A DNA stretch of 23,753 nt from Lysobacterales bacterium UBA5700 (GTDB lineage: Bacteria > Pseudomonadota > Gammaproteobacteria > Xanthomonadales > Xanthomonadaceae): positions 14,138 to 37,890 of the forward strand of contig DIHI01000045.1 of NCBI GenBank assembly GCA_002420085.1, in the 5' to 3' direction. The notes under the pieces are model-generated. The model saw only the letters and a program-made list of their open reading frames with translations. It had not been told where the DNA came from and did not search any database. This document shows positions 18,683 to 23,753 of this stretch, piece after piece. The position numbers were made by a program, and so were the translations under genes. How positions within the stretch are numbered: position 1 is the first letter of the stretch; each line of letters begins with the position of its first letter.

Positions 18683-19052
18683 TGGCGTCCGCACCCGGAT
18701 CGGCGCGGCGGCGGAACAGGCCGCCTCGGATCATCTGGTCCGTTCCGGCCTGGTTCTGCTGCGGCGCAACGTCCGCTATCCGTTCGGCGAGTTGGACCTG
18801 GTGATGCGCGACGGTCAGACCGTGGTATTCGTCGAAGTCCGGTATCGCGGCTCGACCCGATTCGGCGACGGCGCCGATTCGGTCGATCGCCGCAAGCGGA
18901 CGCGGCTGATCCACGCCGCCCAGGCTTTCCTGGCCAGCGAGCGCCTGCTGGCGCGCCAGCCCTGCCGGTTCGACGTGGTTGCGGTCTCGGGCAGTACCGC
19001 CCTGCCGGTGTTCGACTGGATCCGCGACGCCTTCCGACTCGACGACGCCTGA
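18669..19052 (+). CDS. yraN: YraN family (UPF0102) endonuclease-like protein
   Basis: The 127-residue protein matches the YraN family, small restriction-endonuclease-fold proteins of unsettled role. It has the family motifs [10 protein letters not shown] (40-49) and VVFVEVRYR (52-60), with the acidic and basic residues expected at a PD-(D/E)xK-like site, and the following helix with [11 protein letters not shown] (74-84). Length fits E. coli (131). The start at 18669 ([12 protein letters not shown]) lies 14 nt inside lpoA. An earlier in-frame ATG at 18576 only adds Arg/Pro-rich sequence from within lpoA. The order rsmI, lpoA, yraN is conserved in gammaproteobacteria. Nuclease activity is not established. 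Confidence 0.93.
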   Translation: MSADDGVRTRIGAAAEQAASDHLVRSGLVLLRRNVRYPFGELDLVMRDGQTVVFVEVRYRGSTRFGDGADSVDRRKRTRLIHAAQAFLASERLLARQPCRFDVVAVSGSTALPVFDWIRDAFRLDDA

Positions 19053-19090
19053 GCCGCACCACCAACTCGAACCTGCGGCATCGGGCTGGC

Positions 19091-19096
19091 TACAAT
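19091..19096 (+). promoter_or_regulatory. Candidate -10 box for the FAD oxidase gene
   Basis: TACAAT (five of six) in the context GGCTACAATCGA ends 23 nt before the ATG at 19120, which predicts a very short leader of about 17 nt. A weak -35, TCGAAC (19067-19072), lies at 18-bp spacing. Confidence 0.5.
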
Positions 19097-19119
19097 CGAC
19101 CGCAGACACCGCCGCTGCC

Positions 19120-20511
19120 ATGTCCGAACGCCTGCCAACCGACCTCGAACACCACCTGCGCGCCATCCTCGGCGACGATGCCCTGTTGCTCGATCAGGCC
19201 GAACGGATCGTCTACGGCTACGACAATTCCAACCATCGCGGCCTGCCGGCGGCGGTCGCCCTGCCAACCGAGACCGAACAGGTCGCCGCCCTGGTGCGCG
19301 CCTGTCGGCACCACCGGTTCCCGATCGTGGCACGCGGTCGCGGCACCAATACCACCGGTGCCTCGATCGCCGTGCAGGGCGGCCTGGTGGTCGGCTTCGA
19401 GCGGATGAACCGGCTGCTGGCCCTGGAGCCGGCCGACCGGCTGGCGGTGGTTCAGCCGGGACTGATCAATGCCGATCTGCAAACCGCCGCAGCCGCACGC
19501 GGCCTGTTCTGGCCACCGGACCCGACCAGTGCCGGCTTCAGCAGCATCGGCGGCAACCTCGCCTGCAATGCCGGCGGTCCACGGGCGGTCAAGTACGGCG
19601 CCTGCCGCGACACCGTGCTTGGCCTGGTCGCGGTCACCGGTCGAGGCGAAACCATCCGCTGCGGCGGCGCGACCAGCAAGGCTTCCGCCGGCTACGACTT
19701 CACCCGTTTCATCATCGGCTCGGAGGGCACCCTGGCCCTGATCGTCGAGGCGACCCTGGCCCTCACACCGCTGTCGCCGGCCCGAGTGACCCTGCGCGCG
19801 CTCTACCGCGACGTGGTCAGCGCCGCCGCCGCCGTCGCCCGGCTGATGGCGCAGCCACACACCCCATCGATGCTGGAATTCATGGATGGCGACTGTGTCC
19901 GGCTGGCACGCGAGGTCGGTGGGGCCGACATCCCGCCGGCCGGCGCCCTGCTGATGATCGAAGCCGACGGCGATCCCAGGGCACTGCCGATCGCCGCCGA
20001 AGCGCTGACGCGCGCCGCCTCCGGTGATGGCCTGATCGCCCTCGATCATGCTCGCGACGAAGCCGAGCGCGAGACCCTGTTCGCTGCACGCAAGGCACTG
20101 TCACCGGCCCTGCGCACCCTGGCACCGGGCAAGATCAATGAAGACGTGGTGGTGCCGGTGTCACGCATCCCCGATCTGGTGGCCGGCGTGCGCGCCATGG
20201 CCGAGCGCAGCCGGTTGCCGGTGGTCAGCTTCGGCCACGCCGGCAATGGCAACCTGCATGTCAACATCCTGTACCACCCCGACGACCCCGACCAGACCGC
20301 CCGCGCCGAAGCACTCCTGCCGGACCTGTTCGATCTGGCCCTGCGCCTGGGCGGCACCCTGTCCGGCGAGCACGGCATCGGCCTCGACAAGCGCGCCTTC
20401 ATGGCTCGCGCCCACGACCCGGCGACCCTGGCAATGATGGGCGCGATCAAGATGGCCTTCGACCCGGATGGCATCCTCAACCCCGGCAAACTGCTGCCCG
20501 AATCGCGATGA
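19120..20511 (+). CDS. FAD-binding oxidoreductase, GlcD / D-2-hydroxyacid dehydrogenase type
   Basis: This is a 463-residue flavoprotein of the FAD-binding-4 plus FAD-oxidase-C architecture shared by glycolate oxidase GlcD, D-lactate dehydrogenases and D-2-hydroxyglutarate dehydrogenases. The FAD-binding half has IVARGRGTNTTGASI (69-83), PPDPTSAGFSSIGGNLAC (132-149) and GSEGTLALI (200-208). The C-terminal half has NEDVVVP (340-346), FGHAGNGNLHVN (371-382; the His pair is expected near metal and substrate) and SGEHGIGLDKR (415-425). No iron-sulfur domain or GlcE/GlcF partner is nearby, so it is probably a single-chain dehydrogenase passing electrons to quinone or cytochrome. The substrate cannot be told from sequence alone. 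The next gene starts in an ATGA overlap with its stop. Confidence 0.9.
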   Translation: MSERLPTDLEHHLRAILGDDALLLDQAERIVYGYDNSNHRGLPAAVALPTETEQVAALVRACRHHRFPIVARGRGTNTTGASIAVQGGLVVGFERMNRLLALEPADRLAVVQPGLINADLQTAAAARGLFWPPDPTSAGFSSIGGNLACNAGGPRAVKYGACRDTVLGLVAVTGRGETIRCGGATSKASAGYDFTRFIIGSEGTLALIVEATLALTPLSPARVTLRALYRDVVSAAAAVARLMAQPHTPSMLEFMDGDCVRLAREVGGADIPPAGALLMIEADGDPRALPIAAEALTRAASGDGLIALDHARDEAERETLFAARKALSPALRTLAPGKINEDVVVPVSRIPDLVAGVRAMAERSRLPVVSFGHAGNGNLHVNILYHPDDPDQTARAEALLPDLFDLALRLGGTLSGEHGIGLDKRAFMARAHDPATLAMMGAIKMAFDPDGILNPGKLLPESR

Positions 20512-21113
20512 ACACCGACCCGGCTGCACTGACCGAACTGCTCACCGAGATCGGTGCCTGTCGGCGCTGCGCGGACCAGCTTCCACAGGGTCCAAGACCG
20601 GTGCTGCGTGCCGCCGTCACGGCCCGACTGCTGGTGGTCGGCCAGGCACCGGGCAGCCGTGTCCATGCCAGCGGCATCCCTTGGGACGACGCCAGCGGTG
20701 AGCGCCTGCGCACCTGGCTCGGCCTGGATCGAACCCGCTTCTACGACGTCGAACGGGTTGCCATCGTGCCGATGGGCTTCTGCTACCCCGGTCGGGGCCG
20801 CACCGGTGATCGGCCGCCACGCCCCGAATGCCGACGGACCTGGCATCCCCGACTGCTGCCGCTGCTGCCCCGGATCGAACTGACCCTGGCGATCGGTCGC
20901 TACGCCCAGGCCCACTTCCTGCCCGATCGCCGGAGCCTCAGCCTGACCGATACCGTGCGCGCCTGGCGCCAGGCACCGCCCGGCATCATGCCGCTGCCGC
21001 ACCCGAGCCCACGCAATATCGGCTGGTTCCGCAGCAATCCGTGGTTCGAGCAGGAACTGCTGCCAGAACTGCGCCAACGGGTCGCCCAGGTGCTGGCCGA
21101 CACCCCGGTCTGA
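20508..21113 (+). CDS. Uracil-DNA glycosylase-like protein, family 4-type with probable Fe-S cluster
   Basis: This 201-residue protein has the UDG-superfamily motifs LLVVGQAPGSR (41-51) and LPHPSPRN (163-170). Four cysteines, C18, C21, C92 and C108, are spaced C-x2-C, then 70 residues, then C-x15-C. That spacing resembles the ligands of the [4Fe-4S] cluster of family 4 enzymes. Motif 1 reads GQAPG where family 4 typically has GE(A/G)PG, so uracil-excision activity is uncertain. A role in base-excision repair of deaminated cytosine is inferred. The ATG at 20508 overlaps the FAD oxidase stop by an ATGA, so it is probably cotranscribed with a gene of unrelated function. Confidence 0.82.
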   Translation: MNTDPAALTELLTEIGACRRCADQLPQGPRPVLRAAVTARLLVVGQAPGSRVHASGIPWDDASGERLRTWLGLDRTRFYDVERVAIVPMGFCYPGRGRTGDRPPRPECRRTWHPRLLPLLPRIELTLAIGRYAQAHFLPDRRSLSLTDTVRAWRQAPPGIMPLPHPSPRNIGWFRSNPWFEQELLPELRQRVAQVLADTPV

Positions 21114-21196
21114 CCGGCAGGCGCCGACGACAGCGGCGACGATGCCGCGCAGACGCACACACCGCCACGCCCGCCGGACCGGTTTCGACGGGCTGC

Positions 21197-21202
21197 TAGA
21201 AT
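21197..21202 (+). promoter_or_regulatory. Candidate -10 box for the glycosyltransferase-like gene
   Basis: TAGAAT (five of six) in the context TGCTAGAATGACC predicts a transcription start near 21209, 26 nt before the ATG. No good -35 is seen. It lies in the 121-bp gap after the UDG-like gene, in which I see no terminator. Confidence 0.45.
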
Positions 21203-21234
21203 GACCGCCCTGCACCTGCACCCATCCGCTCGCC

Positions 21235-21984
21235 ATGAACGCATCCCCGATCCGGCAACTCGTGTGCATGAAATGGGGCGACAAGTTCGGCGCCGACGAC
21301 GTCAATCGTCTGTACCGGATGGTACGCGCCAACCTGAGCGGCGACCTGCGCATGCTGTGTTTCACCGACCGGCCGGACGGCATCGACCCGGCGGTGTCGT
21401 GCCGGCCGCTGCCGCCGGTACCGGTGGTCGGCGAGCGGCTCGATCGCGGCTGGCGCAAACTCGGCCTGTTCGGCCCGGAACTGGCCCGCGAGTTCTCCGG
21501 CGACGTGCTCTATCTCGACCTCGACATCGCCGTCACCGCCCCGCTCGACCCATTGTTCGAGTTGCCCGGCGAATTCTTCATCATCAAGGATTACAAACCG
21601 TTCCGCTATCGCCATCGGCGGACCGGCAACTCCTCGGTGTTCCGCCATCGGGCCGGCGCCTTCGCCGATCTGCTGGATGGCATCGCCGCCCGTGGCGAAG
21701 CGATCCGCAGCGACTTCCGCGATGAACAGGAACTGCTGTCGGACTACGTCCACCGCGCCGGCCTGCTCAACTACTGGCCGACCGGCTGGTGCGTCAGCTT
21801 CAAGCACGATTGCGTGCGGCCCCTGCCGTTCGGCCTGTGGCAGACGCCGCGTCTGCCCGAACGGGCCAAGGTCGTGGTCTTCCACGGCCGACCGAAACCC
21901 GAGGAGGCGGTCGCCGGGATCGGCGGCAAATGGTTTCGACCGCTGCGCCCGGCACCCTGGCTGGCGTCCTATCTGGGACGTTGA
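21235..21984 (+). CDS. Putative glycosyltransferase (DxD-type, GT-A-like)
   Basis: This is a soluble-looking 249-residue protein with no signal peptide or membrane segment. It begins with a beta-strand-like stretch (QLVCMKWGDKFGADDVNRLY, 8-27), continues with MLCFTDRP (40-47), and has YLDLDIAV (93-100), an acidic DxD-type motif after a hydrophobic strand, as in metal-dependent GT-A enzymes such as GT8. Later come IIKDYKPFRYR (116-126), DEQELLSDYV (163-172) and a C-terminal VVFHGRPKP (214-222), where a His often completes the metal site. Donor and acceptor are unknown. It has its own promoter candidate and no surface-polysaccharide genes around it. It converges on pgpA with only 45 bp between. 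Confidence 0.68.
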   Translation: MNASPIRQLVCMKWGDKFGADDVNRLYRMVRANLSGDLRMLCFTDRPDGIDPAVSCRPLPPVPVVGERLDRGWRKLGLFGPELAREFSGDVLYLDLDIAVTAPLDPLFELPGEFFIIKDYKPFRYRHRRTGNSSVFRHRAGAFADLLDGIAARGEAIRSDFRDEQELLSDYVHRAGLLNYWPTGWCVSFKHDCVRPLPFGLWQTPRLPERAKVVVFHGRPKPEEAVAGIGGKWFRPLRPAPWLASYLGR

Positions 21985-22029
21985 ACGGCAGACACAGCGA
22001 GCCGACACCACCGCCGGCCGTAGCGCGGC

Positions 22030-22503
22030 TCAGGCCAGCAGGGCAGCCGCGATCTGGAGTACCAGCAGGGCGTACAGACCAGCCAGCACGTCATCGGCCA
22101 TCGCACCGAAGCCGCCCTTGAGCCGGCGGTCGGCCCACGACACCGGCCACGGCTTGAGGATGTCGAACACCCGGAACACCAGCAGGCCGGCGAGCAGCCA
22201 CAGCCAGCCATCGGGCAGTAGGATCAGCGCGATCCACAGCCCGACGAACTCATCGATCACCACCATCCCAGGGTCTTCGCGACCGATCCGGGCGATCACC
22301 TGCCCGGCCGCCCAGGTGCCGAGCCCGAAGACCAGCAGCACCACCAGCAGATAACCGAACAGCGGCAACTCGCGCAGGGCAAACCAGGGCAGCAGGGCCG
22401 CGACACTGCCGACCGTGCCGGGCACATGCGGGGACAGCCCGACCCCGAACCCGGTCGCAAGCCAACCGGACCAATGCGCCAGTACCGGCGGACGGGCGCT
22501 CAT
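22030..22503 (-). CDS. pgpA: Phosphatidylglycerophosphatase A
   Basis: PgpA dephosphorylates phosphatidylglycerophosphate to phosphatidylglycerol in the inner membrane. The 157-residue product (E. coli 172) has GLSPHVPGTVGSVAALL (22-38), DPGMVVIDEFVGLWIAL, FRVFDILKPWP and GGFGAMADDVLAGLYA, the acidic motifs of the family, between several hydrophobic helices. The start at 22503 forms an ATGA with the thiL stop. Upstream in-frame codons lie within thiL and are not homologous. nusB-thiL-pgpA is a conserved gammaproteobacterial operon order. Confidence 0.95.
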   Translation of the reverse strand: MSARPPVLAHWSGWLATGFGVGLSPHVPGTVGSVAALLPWFALRELPLFGYLLVVLLVFGLGTWAAGQVIARIGREDPGMVVIDEFVGLWIALILLPDGWLWLLAGLLVFRVFDILKPWPVSWADRRLKGGFGAMADDVLAGLYALLVLQIAAALLA

Positions 22504-23477
22504 TCGCAGACCTCGGCGAAGTGTCGATAACCGATCGATTGCGGCTGCCAAGGCCGACCGGCCGGATCGATCACCCGCAGCCCCGGCTCGGCCCGCACCC
22601 GACCGATCCGGCTGACTCCGACCGCCGCCAGAGCGGTCATGATCGCCGCACGCTGGTCCACCGGCGCGGTGAAGCACAGTTCGTAGTCGTCACCGCCGCC
22701 GCACTGCCACTGCCAGCGTTGCCGACCTTCGGCCACGGCCGCCAGGGCCGGCGAGCAGGGCAGACCAGCCAATTCGATCTCGGCACCGACCCCGCTGGCC
22801 ACCAGGATGTGGCCCAGATCAGCGAGCAGACCATCGGAAACATCGATCGCCGCACTGGCCAGCCCCTGCAGCGCCTGGCCGGCCTCGACCCGTGGCGTCG
22901 GCCGGCGCAGTCGCTGGCGCAGTTCGGCCGGACAGCCAGCCTCGGCCGACCAGACCAGGGCTGCGGCCGCATCGCCCAACGTACCGGTCACCCAGATGTC
23001 CTCACCCGCTCGGGCACCGCTGCGGCGCAGGGCCTGACCCGCACCGACCGATCCGATCACGGTGACCGTGATCGATAGCGGCCCACGGGTGGTGTCGCCG
23101 CCGACCAGGGCCAGACCATGCGCACCGCGCAATGCCTCGAACCCGTCGAGAAAACCATCCAGCCAGACCGGATCCGGGCTCGGCAGGGACAGCGCCAGCA
23201 GGCACCAGGCCGGCTCGGCCGCCATCGCCGCCAGATCACTGAGGTTGACCGCCAGCGCCTTCCAGCCGAGATCGGCGGGATCGTCATCGACCGAGAAATG
23301 CACCCCGACGTTCAGGGTATCGCTGCTGACCGCCAGCCACCGTTCGCCAGCCGGTGGCCGCAACAGAGCGGCATCGTCGCCGATGCCAAGCACGACATCG
23401 GCGCGCGCTGCCGCGCCCGTCCCGGCTCGTGCCGCGATCCGGGCGATCAGATCGAATTCATGCATGGCCTGGGCCAT
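22500..23477 (-). CDS. thiL: Thiamine-monophosphate kinase ThiL
   Basis: ThiL phosphorylates thiamine monophosphate to the active cofactor thiamine diphosphate. The 325-residue protein has the ATP and metal motifs GIGDDAALL (31-39), SSDTLNVGVHF (51-61), WKALAVNLSDLAAM (72-85), VGGDTTRGPL (125-134), a GTLGDAAAAL loop, IDVSDGLLADLGHI and GGGDDYELCFTA, in family order. Two starts are possible: ATG at 23477 (used here; length equal to E. coli ThiL) or ATG at 23465, which gives MHEFDLIARI and aligns more tightly with the conserved N-terminus. Neither has a strong ribosome-binding site. It is 18 nt downstream of nusB and overlaps pgpA by an ATGA. Confidence 0.96.
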   Translation of the reverse strand: MAQAMHEFDLIARIAARAGTGAAARADVVLGIGDDAALLRPPAGERWLAVSSDTLNVGVHFSVDDDPADLGWKALAVNLSDLAAMAAEPAWCLLALSLPSPDPVWLDGFLDGFEALRGAHGLALVGGDTTRGPLSITVTVIGSVGAGQALRRSGARAGEDIWVTGTLGDAAAALVWSAEAGCPAELRQRLRRPTPRVEAGQALQGLASAAIDVSDGLLADLGHILVASGVGAEIELAGLPCSPALAAVAEGRQRWQWQCGGGDDYELCFTAPVDQRAAIMTALAAVGVSRIGRVRAEPGLRVIDPAGRPWQPQSIGYRHFAEVCE

Positions 23478-23495
23478 CGCCTGGCAGCGCAGCGA

Positions 23496-23753
23496 TCAAC
23501 GACCGGCTTCGACGCTGCGCCAGACCTGGGCCGCCTTGTCGAGCACCCCGTTGACATAGGTGTGGCCGTGCTCGGCGCCGAACCGCTTGCTGGTCTCGAT
23601 GGCCTCGTTCAGCACCACCCGATAAGGCACATCCGGACGATGGCGCAGTTCGTAGGCGGCGATCCGCAGCACTGCCCGCTCGATCGGATCGACCTCGGCG
23701 ATGCTGCGGTCGAGAAACTGCACCAGGCCGGCATCGAGATCGGCGAGATGGCC
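23496..23753 (-). CDS. nusB: Transcription antitermination factor NusB (5' end cut by window edge)
   Basis: NusB binds boxA RNA with NusE (ribosomal protein S10) in rRNA antitermination. The C-terminal 85 codons are present, with the family signature [19 protein letters not shown], then [17 protein letters not shown] and [13 protein letters not shown]. The frame is open to the right edge (reading [17 protein letters not shown]), so the N-terminal part is outside the window. A GTG at 23723 is internal and is not the start. The gene leads the nusB-thiL-pgpA operon here. Confidence 0.96.
   Translation of the reverse strand, partial: GHLADLDAGLVQFLDRSIAEVDPIERAVLRIAAYELRHRPDVPYRVVLNEAIETSKRFGAEHGHTYVNGVLDKAAQVWRSVEAGR

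Noticed and set aside
16697..18694. Minus-strand open frame of 665 codons opposite lpoA
   Set aside because: The plus-strand frame has a lipobox, binding-protein-like domain and conserved neighbours. The minus frame is a Gly/Gln/Arg-rich shadow.
21999..22031. Inverted repeat GAGCCG / CGGCTC between the convergent glycosyltransferase-like gene and pgpA as a terminator
   Set aside because: Only 6 bp of stem with a 21-nt loop, no T-run on either strand, and one arm enters pgpA.
1..23753. CRISPR arrays, insertion sequences, prophage genes, toxin-antitoxin or defence systems
   Set aside because: No repeat-spacer pattern, transposase, integrase or defence gene was seen. Nearly all of the window is accounted for by conserved core genes on a uniform GC background.

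Overview
The window is a GC-rich chromosomal segment from a gammaproteobacterium. Gene content and order suggest the Xanthomonadales/Lysobacterales or a close relative. The main clue is a division and cell wall (dcw) cluster in which mraY runs directly into ftsW with no murD, and murC directly into ddl with no murB, an order I recall from Xylella and Xanthomonas. This placement rests on gene order and protein motifs read by eye, not on any search.

Layout. From 1 to about 15,000 the minus strand carries a compact dcw operon. In transcription order it is mraZ, rsmH, ftsL, ftsI, murE, murF, mraY, ftsW, murG, murC, ddl, ftsQ, ftsA and ftsZ, with ftsZ cut by the left edge. Nine of its thirteen gene junctions are 4-nt ATGA stop/start overlaps. 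Upstream of mraZ lie a promoter with a TTGACT -35 and 17-bp spacer, and a row of four GTGGG-type repeats at an exact 10-bp period, the recognised form of an MraZ autoregulatory operator. The only long gap inside the cluster is 187 bp between ftsA and ftsZ, and it holds two adjacent hairpins. Next comes an ORF-free stretch of about 380 bp, then the RNase P RNA gene rnpB and rsmI (minus strand). The plus strand follows with lpoA, yraN, a GlcD-like FAD oxidase, an Fe-S type uracil-DNA glycosylase-like protein and a small glycosyltransferase-like protein. The right end is a minus-strand operon of nusB (cut by the right edge), thiL and pgpA.

How the genes work together. MurE, MurF, MraY, MurG, MurC and Ddl build and lipid-link the peptidoglycan precursor. 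FtsW and FtsI polymerise and crosslink it at the septum, and FtsL, FtsQ, FtsA and FtsZ assemble the divisome. LpoA activates a peptidoglycan synthase from the outer membrane. RsmH and RsmI both methylate C1402 of 16S rRNA. The order mraZ, rnpB, rsmI, lpoA, yraN is conserved in other gammaproteobacteria such as Pseudomonas.

Novelty. I found no defence island, mobile element, CRISPR array or clearly new system; this is mostly conserved core chromosome. The points most worth following are the absent murD (a possible MurD2/MurL glutamate route), the unusually clear MraZ operator with a 12-bp palindrome upstream, the ftsA-ftsZ hairpins, a -10-like box shared by the standalone genes, and the less characterised UDG-like and glycosyltransferase-like genes.
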